Source: an uncultured Muribaculaceae bacterium (lineage in GTDB: Bacteria > Bacteroidota > Bacteroidia > Bacteroidales > Muribaculaceae). Taken from it: 64,000 nt of DNA. The stretch lies in assembly GCA_910579845.1 (NCBI GenBank), contig CAJTWL010000012.1, positions 6,144 to 70,143 on the forward strand, in the 5' to 3' direction. Both the position numbers and the translations under genes were made by a program. Below, one piece after another: positions 16,650-25,087 of the stretch; the first letter of the stretch is position 1, and each line of letters starts with the position of its first letter. The notes below the pieces were generated by a model. The model worked only from the letters and a program-made list of their open reading frames with translations, was not told the DNA's origin and searched no databases.

Positions 16650-17067
16650 CCATAGGGTAACAGCATTGTCGTGTAGAAGAATTCAAACACCATCTGAAAA
16701 TAAATTTAAACAATTTCTAAGGTTTTTGGTATAACCTTCAATATATTATATATGAGGTGTTTGCTGCATATAGGAAATAAAATGTTAAATTATGTTTTGT
16801 TTAATTAAGATTTTATTATATATTGCGTAAAATTTATATTACGATTATAAAATGAAATCTCTCCTATCCTCTCGATTATTTATACAATTCTTTTTACCAG
16901 TACAAACGTACTTGCCTTAAGAAACTGTTGCATCTATTACCATAAAGACAGTCCTTATAATCCAGAAAGCTTGATCCAAACATTTTCTTAACCAGACAAA
17001 TATTGGGATTAGACTACATACCCGAAATTTTACTTTTCTATAATTAACCAACAATAATTCTAAGCTT
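16650..17067. other. A/T-rich intergenic region with a family 2 repeat end
   Basis: No gene is visible. At about 16694-16719 there is a segment ending in AAATTTAAACAATTTCTAA that nearly matches the right end of the 63573-63757 repeat (AAATTTAAACAGTTTCTAA), so it is probably a solo end or remnant. AAGAAACTGTT at about 16919 resembles the opposite end. The rest is A/T-rich upstream DNA of the C10-like gene; no convincing promoter was found. Confidence 0.45.
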
Positions 17068-18501
17068 ATGAAAAAACTTTATTTATTATCGAGCTTGTTT
17101 GCAGTATTTCTGCTTTCAGCATGCAACAATGTCGAAGAGCAGGAATTTGTATTATCAGATGTCGAAGAAACGACAGAACTTAATTCCTGTCAGGAAGGAA
17201 TACCTGTCGGATCGGCAGATCTCACAATTCCGGATGCCGCAATGGTGGCACGGCTGTATCAGAACAAAGATAAAGCAACACGTGGAAAAAATGACAGATC
17301 TGTAAAGAACATAATCCCGATTCCCGACAAAGATGGTAATCCGGCTATATATGCTGTTAATTTTGATGACGGTTATCTTCTTATTTCGGCAACAAAATTG
17401 ATGCCTCCAATATTGGGAGAAGTCGATCACGGCTCTTACGACCCTCTGCACAAAGGAGACACAGGAGAGGAAGTGATAATATCCGAATTGATCGAGACTA
17501 TAGAGTATAAAAGAGCAAACTGCAACGCAGAGGAGAATGAATACCGTACCAGCTGGTATCCATATCTTAAGTCGGCAGATCCCAGGTCTGTTGTCAAGAC
17601 AAGAGCAATGGACGATGACGAATACTGGAATGCGCTTGACAGCTGGTACTACCGTTACGACACAAGCGATCCGGACAAGTGTAGGATATTTAAATTTTCA
17701 AATGGTAGTGATCCTGACATTCTTTCAGAGAGGGATTGGAATTATATATACAATAGTTATCTCTACGATCAGGATCCATGGTGGAATACGGACTACAAAT
17801 GGGAAAACACTGCATATATAGTGATGGAAAGTTACGAAAATAATTCTACTGTGGGTCCTCTTCTTGGAACTATTTGGAGCAATGATTATCCATTTAAACC
17901 ATCTGTTCATACATATTTAGCTCCTGTAACAGTTGCTGTAGGCCAGATAATGAGATTTTTCGAATATCCGTCTTATTTTCAGTGGAGTTCTATGCCTGAT
18001 TATGGCTCTATAGATACACAAGCAACAAAAGCGACCCAAGATTTCTTAGCAACTCTCAATAATGAAATATTCGGTCAAAAAGATAATGGCATTTATGACG
18101 CCGTATGGAAAGCCGACAGTATATTAACGAATTATGGATATAAAGTAAGAAAAATAAAGCATGATTTAAGTGAAGTAATATCCCAAGTTTCTGTTAGAAA
18201 AAGACCTGTATTTTCTAAAGGAACTAATAAACAGACGGGGATGATCTCTGTATGGGTAGTAGATGGGGAAAGATTCTCGCATTATGGAACTGCATATAAA
18301 TTATATTTTCTTGATCCGGATTATTATCCCAACTTTGTATATAGAGAAGAGGAGCTTCAATTAGAATCGGCTACAGAAAGAGCTTCCGTATCTTTCCATT
18401 TTAATTGGGGTTGGGGAGGTGACAAGAACGGATGGTACATCGATTCTTCGACATTGATAGACTGTCAGTCTGATCGTAATGACTTAATTATTAATAGATA
18501 A
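17068..18501 (+). CDS. C10-family protease homologue lacking catalytic Cys and His (pseudoprotease lipoprotein)
   Basis: The 477-residue protein has a lipobox (LLSAC, Cys19), a propeptide-like region (IYAVNFDDGYLLISATK, about 94-110) and a C10-like C-terminal domain. The segment LAPVTVAVGQIMRFFEYP (284-301) aligns with the active-site helix of C10 proteases, normally GCVAVAMGQIM, so Pro286 stands where the nucleophilic Cys should be. ISVWVVDG (393-400) aligns with GHAWVVDG, placing Ser394 at the catalytic His. The structural NWGWGG motif is intact (446-451) and the frame is open throughout. It is therefore predicted to be folded but catalytically dead, perhaps a binding protein, decoy or regulator. 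A small lipoprotein gene follows after 5 bases. Confidence 0.82.
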   Translation: MKKLYLLSSLFAVFLLSACNNVEEQEFVLSDVEETTELNSCQEGIPVGSADLTIPDAAMVARLYQNKDKATRGKNDRSVKNIIPIPDKDGNPAIYAVNFDDGYLLISATKLMPPILGEVDHGSYDPLHKGDTGEEVIISELIETIEYKRANCNAEENEYRTSWYPYLKSADPRSVVKTRAMDDDEYWNALDSWYYRYDTSDPDKCRIFKFSNGSDPDILSERDWNYIYNSYLYDQDPWWNTDYKWENTAYIVMESYENNSTVGPLLGTIWSNDYPFKPSVHTYLAPVTVAVGQIMRFFEYPSYFQWSSMPDYGSIDTQATKATQDFLATLNNEIFGQKDNGIYDAVWKADSILTNYGYKVRKIKHDLSEVISQVSVRKRPVFSKGTNKQTGMISVWVVDGERFSHYGTAYKLYFLDPDYYPNFVYREEELQLESATERASVSFHFNWGWGGDKNGWYIDSSTLIDCQSDRNDLIINR

Positions 18502-18506
18502 TAGGT

Positions 18507-18965
18507 ATGAATAAGAAAACTTTTTTTAATCTTCTACCAATACTGTTTTTATTTTTTACATTTTGTATCGGATGTAAAGAGAATTCAGATATCGGAAGAG
18601 ATTACATGCCAATGAAGTGGCAATTGGAATCATGCAGTAATCCAGCAATAATCACCACCTTAAGCCCAGATCCCGTTATAGATGCAAGGGGAATTGGAGA
18701 ATTGACAATAAGATGCACCAATGCGGATACAGGTATAATTAGTGGTGTCATAATAGATGGCGTTCCTGTTGATTACGAATATCCGGGATATATAATGTCT
18801 GATTTTGGACTATCAGGATATGAAGATGGTTCCATAAAGGTTTCAATAGAAAAAAAATGTATATTAAAGATATATGTAAAGGACAACTCGGTAAAAACCA
18901 ATTATGAAATCCGATTAGGTGCATTTATTGCAAGAGGTTCAGTATATCTAAATTTGAGAAAATAA
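18507..18965 (+). CDS. Small lipoprotein downstream of the C10-like pseudoprotease
   Basis: A 152-residue protein with a hydrophobic leader and a lipobox-like FCIGC (Cys23). The remainder is beta-rich (GIGELTIRCTNADTGIISGV, then CILKIYVKD and NYEIRLGAF) with no recognised domain. It follows the C10-like gene by 5 bases, repeating the arrangement at 2759-4739 where a small lipoprotein gene follows an intact C10 protease gene. The two lipoproteins show no obvious sequence similarity. An inhibitor or partner role is inferred from position only. Confidence 0.7.
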   Translation: MNKKTFFNLLPILFLFFTFCIGCKENSDIGRDYMPMKWQLESCSNPAIITTLSPDPVIDARGIGELTIRCTNADTGIISGVIIDGVPVDYEYPGYIMSDFGLSGYEDGSIKVSIEKKCILKIYVKDNSVKTNYEIRLGAFIARGSVYLNLRK

Positions 18966-19127
18966 TATTAGATTCGCTCTGCATCATGCATTGTCGCCAC
19001 ATATGATAAAATCCATACCGTCAGATTCTTTACAGCACTACATTTCTGATTACATTAGTTGTGCGTTAAGCATCTAAAGTTTTAATTTTATGGTTATTAA
19101 TCAATTGTCAATCTAATAAAACCGTGT

Positions 19128-19175
19128 AAAGACTCCATTCCCGAATGCAGATGCAGGGACTGGAGCCTTTTTTCG
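19128..19175 (+). terminator. Imperfect hairpin with T run after the C10-like locus
   Basis: CTCCATTCCC pairs with GGGACTGGAG with one mismatch across a loop of about 13 bases, followed by CCTTTTTTCG. The remainder of 18966-19294 shows no gene. Confidence 0.55.
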
Positions 19176-19294
19176 TAATTAAAAGGCTGTTTAAAAGTAA
19201 CGGTCTTTTGCCGGAACAGTTGTTTTATGCGATTCTGGATGATTTTGTATATAATTCTGGATGATATCGGCTGTAGATTGAGGGGGAAATATTG

Positions 19295-19302
19295 TAATTT
19301 TG
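19295..19302 (+). promoter_or_regulatory. -7 box candidate for the heparinase-like lyase gene
   Basis: TAATTTTG matches TAnnTTTG. Transcription would start near 19309, so translation must begin at the ATG at 19346 and not at the upstream in-frame codon at 19307. Confidence 0.5.
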
Positions 19303-19345
19303 ACAATTGGACATCTTAAACTGTCATACACTATATATCAACCTC

Positions 19346-21274
19346 ATGAAAAAACTTTTAGTCATTACAGCTTTGTCGCTGTCTGCTTTTTATGCTTCGG
19401 CATATACGGAGCGTAATCTGATCTCATCAAGAGTCAGTAAGGATGAGCTTAAGGAGATTCTTGTGCAGGATCAGAAATGGGTGAAACTCCCGGCTTACGC
19501 CGACCGCGATGGTTGGGATGCTCTTCTCGGAGATTACAAAGAGAAATACATCAGGCGGGGGGAGAAGTCTCTGTCGCACGATTGGCCCCGCATAAAAGCT
19601 ACCGATTATCTCGAATTCTACAGAAGTGGTGATCGCAAAATCATGGAAGATCCGCTTAATGCCAACAATAATGCAATGGCTGATCTTTTGCTTGCGGAAC
19701 TCGCAGAGGGTAAAGGAAGATTTATCGACCAACTCATCAACGGAGTTTACGCGGCCGCTGAAATGACTACATGGTCTCTGAGTGCCCATATCCATCGTCG
19801 AAGTCCGAAAAGTTCCCTGCAACCTTATGACAAGCCCGTAATAGATCTCATGGCGGGTGATATGGGAAATCTCTATTCATGGGTCTACCATTTCCTTAAC
19901 AAGGAGTTTGATAAAGTTAATCCTGAGATATCGCGCAGACTTCGTCATGAACTTCAGACAAGGATCCTCGACACTTATCTGGATTATGACAAATGGTGGT
20001 GGGACGGCAGCCGCAATTATAAAGGGGGAATGCTCAACAACTGGACGCCATGGTGTCTAAGCAATATCCTGCTTACAGCCATGCTTATGGAAGAGGATAA
20101 GGAGAAGTATGCGGAGATCGCATATAATACAATACTGGGAATGGATAAATTTCTCAATTATATAAAAGGAGACGGTGCATGCGAGGAGGGTCCTTCATAT
20201 TGGGGACATGCCGCCGGCAAGACTCTTGACTATATCGATCTGTTAAGCATTGCTACCGGTGAAAAAGTAAGCATGGGGGATGAGAAACTGATAAAGGATA
20301 TGGGTGAATATATAGCACGTTCATATGTCGGGGACGGATGGGTTGTCAATTTCGCCGATGCAAGCGCGCATGGCGGAGGAGATCCATTCCTTGTTTACAG
20401 ATATGGCAAGACCGTTGATTCGGATCTGCTTAAAAGCTTTGCACGCGAACGGCTGACAGATAAAAGTATTCCGTCAAACGGCAGGGATATATACCGGACT
20501 TTCGCATCTTTAGGCATTGTACCTGAATTTAAAGCATATTCATCTGACTATAGACATCCCGCATACAGCTGGTATCCTGAAACGGAGTTCTGCTATATAT
20601 CTACTCCGCAGAATATGTTTTTTGCAGCCAAGGGTGGGTTCAATGCCGAAAGTCATAACCATAACGATGCCGGCACATTCTCCCTATGGGCGGACAATTA
20701 TCCTATTATCATTGATGCCGGTGTGGGAACCTATACACGTCAGACATTCAGCAGTAAGGAACGTTACAAAATATGGACCATGCAGAGCGGATGGCACAAT
20801 CTTCCGGTAATCAACGGCTATGAGCAACCCTACGGACGTCAGTACAAGGCATCTGATGTCAAGGCTGGTAAAAACAGTTTTGAAGTCAATCTCAAAGATG
20901 CTTATCCGGAGGAAGCGGGAATAAACAGTTGGATACGAGCCTATAATGTAAAAGACAGGGAAGTGAGAATCAGTGACAAGTTTGATATCAAGGAAGCTCA
21001 GACACCCAATACGGTAAATTTCATGACATGGGGTGAGGTAGATGCATTGAAGCCGGGAGTCGTTTCAATAAATGTCTCCGGGCACAAAGTCGCAATCAAG
21101 TATGATGCAAAGAGATTTGATATCAAAGTCGAGGATAAGGAACTGTCTGATCCGCGCCTGAGCAATGTCTGGGGCTCAAGAATCAGCCGTATATCTTTTA
21201 TTGATAAGAAACCGATAAATAAGGGAACATACACCTTCACAGTCAAAGCGTATAATACAAGTAATAAAAATTAA
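19346..21274 (+). CDS. Heparinase II/III-like polysaccharide lyase
   Basis: The 642-residue secreted protein has a signal peptide (MKKLLVITALSLSAFYASA), an N-terminal alpha/alpha toroid region (about 20-370; GACEEGPSYWGHAAGKTLDY is characteristic) and a C-terminal beta-sandwich Hepar_II_III domain from about 410, with ESHNHNDAGTFSLW and the IIDAGVGTYT segment. The His-Asn-His-Asn-Asp motif and nearby Tyr are the family's metal/catalytic region. Such lyases cut uronic-acid polysaccharides by beta-elimination. The CAZy family (PL12, PL15, PL21, PL33 or other) cannot be settled by eye. It is convergent with the BNR_4 gene and belongs functionally to the polysaccharide locus. The start is the ATG matching the signal peptide and the -7 box at 19295. 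Confidence 0.88.
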   Translation: MKKLLVITALSLSAFYASAYTERNLISSRVSKDELKEILVQDQKWVKLPAYADRDGWDALLGDYKEKYIRRGEKSLSHDWPRIKATDYLEFYRSGDRKIMEDPLNANNNAMADLLLAELAEGKGRFIDQLINGVYAAAEMTTWSLSAHIHRRSPKSSLQPYDKPVIDLMAGDMGNLYSWVYHFLNKEFDKVNPEISRRLRHELQTRILDTYLDYDKWWWDGSRNYKGGMLNNWTPWCLSNILLTAMLMEEDKEKYAEIAYNTILGMDKFLNYIKGDGACEEGPSYWGHAAGKTLDYIDLLSIATGEKVSMGDEKLIKDMGEYIARSYVGDGWVVNFADASAHGGGDPFLVYRYGKTVDSDLLKSFARERLTDKSIPSNGRDIYRTFASLGIVPEFKAYSSDYRHPAYSWYPETEFCYISTPQNMFFAAKGGFNAESHNHNDAGTFSLWADNYPIIIDAGVGTYTRQTFSSKERYKIWTMQSGWHNLPVINGYEQPYGRQYKASDVKAGKNSFEVNLKDAYPEEAGINSWIRAYNVKDREVRISDKFDIKEAQTPNTVNFMTWGEVDALKPGVVSINVSGHKVAIKYDAKRFDIKVEDKELSDPRLSNVWGSRISRISFIDKKPINKGTYTFTVKAYNTSNKN

Positions 21275-21365
21275 ACGATAGCAAGGGGTTGATATAACTC
21301 AATGTTACAGGGTTTAAGTCGCTCCTGCTCCACACAGATGCTGACGTTTTTACGGTAGAGTATAG

Positions 21366-21402
21366 AAATACAGGCATGCCATTCGAAAGCATGCCTGTAT
21401 TT
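21366..21402. terminator. Strong bidirectional terminator between convergent lyase genes
   Basis: A perfect 14-bp stem AAATACAGGCATGC (21366-21379) and GCATGCCTGTATTT (21389-21402) with a 9-base loop. T runs follow on the plus strand, and the stem's own A/T end supplies a T run on the other strand. It lies between two convergent stops. Confidence 0.85.
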
Positions 21403-21435
21403 TTAATTGAGTATTGCGACCTTAGAAACAGTTTC

Positions 21436-22863
21436 TTAGCGCGTGAGGGTGATTGGTATAGGAGACTCCCAGTCAGAGGTCATGTCATATGGCAACTGCA
21501 TCACGTTTCCTTTCGAGTCGGTAAAGTATAGACGTGATTCAGTCAGTCTCTCGGGGTTACCGTCTGCCCAGAAACCGTATACTGGATCCTTGGCATTTAC
21601 AGGACGACGCACATAACCGTGATTATAACGGGAATTGGAGGTTATGGTGGCTTTGCGTTGCCAGGACGCTCCATTGTTATTGCTTTTCCACATCACGATC
21701 TCTCCTCCGGTGCACCATTTTTGTGGTCCCGGATCAGTCGGTGCAATAACAGTCCATTCATCTCCCTCGATCCATAGACTGCCTGAATCATAATTGTGGG
21801 TGGAGGAGGTGATTGGATTGAAATTCCATCGTTTGCCATCCCAAGAGGCTGTATACCACTGATAGGGAGCATTTGCAGGTCCCGGCTCACAACCTCCGCT
21901 CGTCAGATAAAGAATAACAGGGTTGCCTTCGGGTGTGAAGTTCACATCCTTTATGTATACGTTTCTGCCTTGCGATTGCGCGTCGAGAATCAAAGCCGGG
22001 TTATAGACCTCCTTGACCGGAGTTCTGACCGGCTTCCCATCTATCGTGGTCCAGGTCTTTCCCATGTCGGTGGTCTGAAGGTAGTATATATTGGTGCGTG
22101 TGTCCGGATTGCCGTTTTTGTGGCGGTTGAAGCAAGTCACTATCTTATCGCCAAACCGGTTGGTTACCTGATAATGTCCCGCCAGCTTGTCACCCGGTTC
22201 CTTGATCTCCGCCAGTTGCTTCACATCGGTCCAGTTTTCACCGTCTTTACTTGTGGAATAGTAGAGATTACGTAGACCGGTATATTGGGTAAAGTTCAGA
22301 AAGAACCCTTTACCGGACAGGTACATAGCCTGAGGATAGGTCATTGTCCATGTCTTCACGGAATGGAACGAACTGACATCGTATGGCTTGTCGCTACGGT
22401 AGATGTGCCCTTGACGTTTTGTGTTGCGTCCGCTTATAAATACCCAGATATATCCGTTGTCATCAATCTGCATGGCAGGATTGTCGTGAGGGTCATTCAC
22501 CTTCTCTTTGTCAAAGACTATTGTGGGTCTGCAAACCTTGCCTGTTTTGTGGTCATAACAACCGGCCATACAAAGCAGATGCCTTGATTTTTTATCTGTG
22601 GTTCCACCGTACACAAAAAATGTTTTGTCGCTTTCCGGAGAATATATAGCCAGCGGGATATGCTTTACAGTATAAGTCCCCAGTCCTCCGGAATATTTGT
22701 ATCCATATTCCTTCTCCTGACCGAGTGTGAACCAAAGTCCCCGGTAGCCGTCAACCTTTGTGTTGTTCAGTGGTTGTGCCACGGCTGTGATTGCTAAGAG
22801 AGAGACAATCATCATCCCGGCAATCATTCTGCAATTAACTGAATTCTTTTTTATAATAGACAT
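21436..22863 (-). CDS. Secreted BNR_4-type beta-propeller protein, possible PL24/PL25-like lyase
   Basis: The 475-residue protein has a signal sequence ending near VAQP (about residue 30) and a seven-bladed propeller-type sequence with the BNR_4 opening GYRGLWFTLGQ and repeated blades such as DPHDNPAMQIDDNGYIWVFI, YYLQTTDMGKTW, and NNNGASWQRKATI. BNR_4 proteins include ulvan lyases of PL24/PL25 and relatives acting on uronic-acid polymers, and His-rich segments (DPHDNPA) match the catalytic region of such lyases. Activity is inference. I start it at the ATG at 22863; an in-frame extension to 22974 runs into a family 2 repeat and looks spurious. Confidence 0.8.
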   Translation of the reverse strand: MSIIKKNSVNCRMIAGMMIVSLLAITAVAQPLNNTKVDGYRGLWFTLGQEKEYGYKYSGGLGTYTVKHIPLAIYSPESDKTFFVYGGTTDKKSRHLLCMAGCYDHKTGKVCRPTIVFDKEKVNDPHDNPAMQIDDNGYIWVFISGRNTKRQGHIYRSDKPYDVSSFHSVKTWTMTYPQAMYLSGKGFFLNFTQYTGLRNLYYSTSKDGENWTDVKQLAEIKEPGDKLAGHYQVTNRFGDKIVTCFNRHKNGNPDTRTNIYYLQTTDMGKTWTTIDGKPVRTPVKEVYNPALILDAQSQGRNVYIKDVNFTPEGNPVILYLTSGGCEPGPANAPYQWYTASWDGKRWNFNPITSSTHNYDSGSLWIEGDEWTVIAPTDPGPQKWCTGGEIVMWKSNNNGASWQRKATITSNSRYNHGYVRRPVNAKDPVYGFWADGNPERLTESRLYFTDSKGNVMQLPYDMTSDWESPIPITLTR

Positions 22864-22873
22864 AGTAACGTAT

Positions 22874-23068
22874 TGAAGTGATTTAAACTTTTTACGAAAA
22901 CCTAATAGAAGTGAATTTATGTTGTCTTCATGGTCAATATCCATCAATATTTTGGCGTCTTCCACCTGCTTCATCGGTCGCTATGCCCGCATAGCACCCT
23001 CTTCAGGAGGCGAAATCCACTCAAAATCTTAATGAATCTTAACCATGAAAAAAGTTTAAATCACTTCA
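22874..23068. repeat. Family 2 repeat with terminal inverted repeats, copy B (195 bp)
   Basis: Perfect terminal inverted repeats GAAGTGATTTAAACTTTTT (22875-22893) and its complement (23049-23067), one base pair longer if 22874/23068 are counted. Shared blocks with the copy at 63573 are TTACGAAAA after the left end, TCATCGGTC (22971-22979), a 17-base hairpin segment (22980-22996, GCTATG-CCCG-CATAGC), CCCTCTTC (22997-23004) and CTCAAAATC near the right end. The right end abuts the stop codon of the phosphoesterase gene. It separates two genes of the polysaccharide locus. Confidence 0.8.
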
Positions 23069-25063
23069 TTATTTCGATCTGTATTGACCAAGATTAAAAG
23101 CGTAGGGACGCTTAATTTCCTGTGTGAAACTCCTGCCGGATCTATCGGTGAAAGTCACAATGACATCTGTATCGGCATCAGGACATTGTGCCACAAAGAA
23201 ATGATAGCGGCTGTTGTCGGTATATGCCGGAGGCATGGAGGTGCGGGCTTTCGCATCCCAATGTGGAATCAGAGCTAAAATGGAGAAGGGGTCACAAGCC
23301 TTATATCTGGTAGTGGCAAGCAGTCTTCCGTCTGTAGTCTTGACCTCCAGTCTGCAATCCGAGTTCCAGTTCCATGCATTAATAAGCAGTTTGTTCTTGA
23401 ATTTACCCTCCGCGTACGGAGTGACATAACGGTCTGTAAATTCTTTGATAACCCCTTTGTTCTTCAGATTTTTGAATTCGCTGACGGCATATGTGAAATC
23501 GACATTGTTCATGTCGTAGACATGGAATTGCTCGTTTTCTGACCTTTGAGTGCCTTTATAGAGCCATTTCACATCGGAACCGGAAAAATCGAATATGGCA
23601 TAACCGGCAGGGGTGCCGTCCTCACAGACGAGACAATCGCGATTATATAGTCCGGAATACCACCAGTCAGCGCAGACCGCGGCAATATTATGCTGGTATA
23701 CGGGATGACTGTAATTTTTAGCCGGGGTGTCCGACGGTATCATGGTGTACTGCTGATGCAGATGGGCATTGACAAAGTGTACTTCTCGTCCTTCAAGAAT
23801 CTTCAGTGTTCTGTCGTATCCGTAATTGCGGAGAGAATATGCATCCGGAGTGTCGGTGTCATTGAAGACAGGCGCATGAGTCATGATATATACAGGAGTA
23901 TCCTTGGCTACATGCTTCAGATCATTCTCCAGCCAAGTATGTTGCTTCCCATAGAATCCCTGTGAATAATTCATTGACACTCCGTCATAAGCGGAGCAGT
24001 CTATATTATCCATTATCACGAAGTGAATTTTTCCGATATTGAATGAATACCATGCCGGAGCCACATTCATTGTGAATGGAGTGGTGGCGGCAAGATTGCT
24101 TGCCACCGCTTTGGGATCATGGTCATGGTTGCCGATGGTATGGTAGATGGTAAAACCGTTCAGTTCGCTATTGATTGTTTTGACATACTGCGGCAGGGCA
24201 TAGTTGAATTCCTCCCAATATTTATCGTGCGACATGTCGCCGAGTGTGATTGCATAGATATGTTCACCGGAGTGTTGAGCGGTGTATTCATTTACATCAC
24301 TTGTGAATCTCTTGAATTGCTCCAGATCGGAATGTCTGTTGGCAAGATGCATATCTCCAAAGAAAAGTATCTTGAAGTCATTGACGCTCTCTTTGAGCTT
24401 TCTCACTACAAAAGAATGACATTCTGGTGTATGCTTGTCCAGTATCAAGGGCTGATATATTTCTGGAAAAACGCCATTTGTCTCCGGCTCATATCCTGTA
24501 GGTACGGAATAGAACACTACCCGTTGGCTTTTATCGGATTCCAGATAGTATATGCCGTTTGCATCGGTTGTGGAGGTAATCACACCGTCGCTGACAACCA
24601 CACCAGGCACCGGTTCTCCGTCCGAGGTTTTGATCTTGCCATAGACGGTAGCTCCGGCTCTGACAGGAACAGACTCGTCTACAATATTTATCTGCACACT
24701 GCCTGCACAAGATCTTACCGAACCTCTTTTTACATAAAATTTATATGTGCCTGACTGGAAATCATCAGGCACGCTGAAGGTAAAGCTTGTGGCATCTGCC
24801 GCAGTTACAGGGCAATCGATGGTTTCCATGTCGCTTGTGAGCTGTACGATATTGCCGGCAGTCACACCGTTTGTCTGCTGTAAGATGCATGGCTCGCCCT
24901 TTACGATATCAATTACGGGAGGCAGGATTATTTTGAGTTCACCTGAGTAAATGCCTGCATCTCCTGTTGCTGCGCCGGGTTCGTCCTCTTTGCACCCATA
25001 GCTTATCAAAGCTATGAGCGGGACAAGAAGGATGTATTGTATAAAACCAAATTTTTCTCTCAT
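23069..25063 (-). CDS. Calcineurin-like metallophosphoesterase lipoprotein of the polysaccharide locus
   Basis: The 664-residue lipoprotein (lipobox ISYGC, Cys24) has an IPT/Ig-like N-terminal domain (about 40-130), a carboxypeptidase-regulatory-like domain (about 137-215; ATVYGKIKTSDGEPVPGVVV), and a calcineurin-like phosphoesterase domain (about 225-480). All metal-binding blocks are visible: FFGDMH, LGDMSHD, IGNHDHD, THAPV and AHLHQQ. A C-terminal beta domain follows. It starts 24 bases after the SusD stop, so it is probably part of the same transcript. Position right after SusD is where a surface glycan-binding protein usually lies, so it may combine glycan binding with phosphoester cleavage; the substrate is unknown. 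Confidence 0.88.
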   Translation of the reverse strand: MREKFGFIQYILLVPLIALISYGCKEDEPGAATGDAGIYSGELKIILPPVIDIVKGEPCILQQTNGVTAGNIVQLTSDMETIDCPVTAADATSFTFSVPDDFQSGTYKFYVKRGSVRSCAGSVQINIVDESVPVRAGATVYGKIKTSDGEPVPGVVVSDGVITSTTDANGIYYLESDKSQRVVFYSVPTGYEPETNGVFPEIYQPLILDKHTPECHSFVVRKLKESVNDFKILFFGDMHLANRHSDLEQFKRFTSDVNEYTAQHSGEHIYAITLGDMSHDKYWEEFNYALPQYVKTINSELNGFTIYHTIGNHDHDPKAVASNLAATTPFTMNVAPAWYSFNIGKIHFVIMDNIDCSAYDGVSMNYSQGFYGKQHTWLENDLKHVAKDTPVYIMTHAPVFNDTDTPDAYSLRNYGYDRTLKILEGREVHFVNAHLHQQYTMIPSDTPAKNYSHPVYQHNIAAVCADWWYSGLYNRDCLVCEDGTPAGYAIFDFSGSDVKWLYKGTQRSENEQFHVYDMNNVDFTYAVSEFKNLKNKGVIKEFTDRYVTPYAEGKFKNKLLINAWNWNSDCRLEVKTTDGRLLATTRYKACDPFSILALIPHWDAKARTSMPPAYTDNSRYHFFVAQCPDADTDVIVTFTDRSGRSFTQEIKRPYAFNLGQYRSK

Positions 25064-25087
25064 AAAACTGACTTGTTAAACGGATTA

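Noticed and set aside
22864..22974. N-terminal extension of the BNR_4 gene
   Set aside because: The extra 37 codons lie in the family 2 repeat and precede a good signal peptide that starts at 22863.
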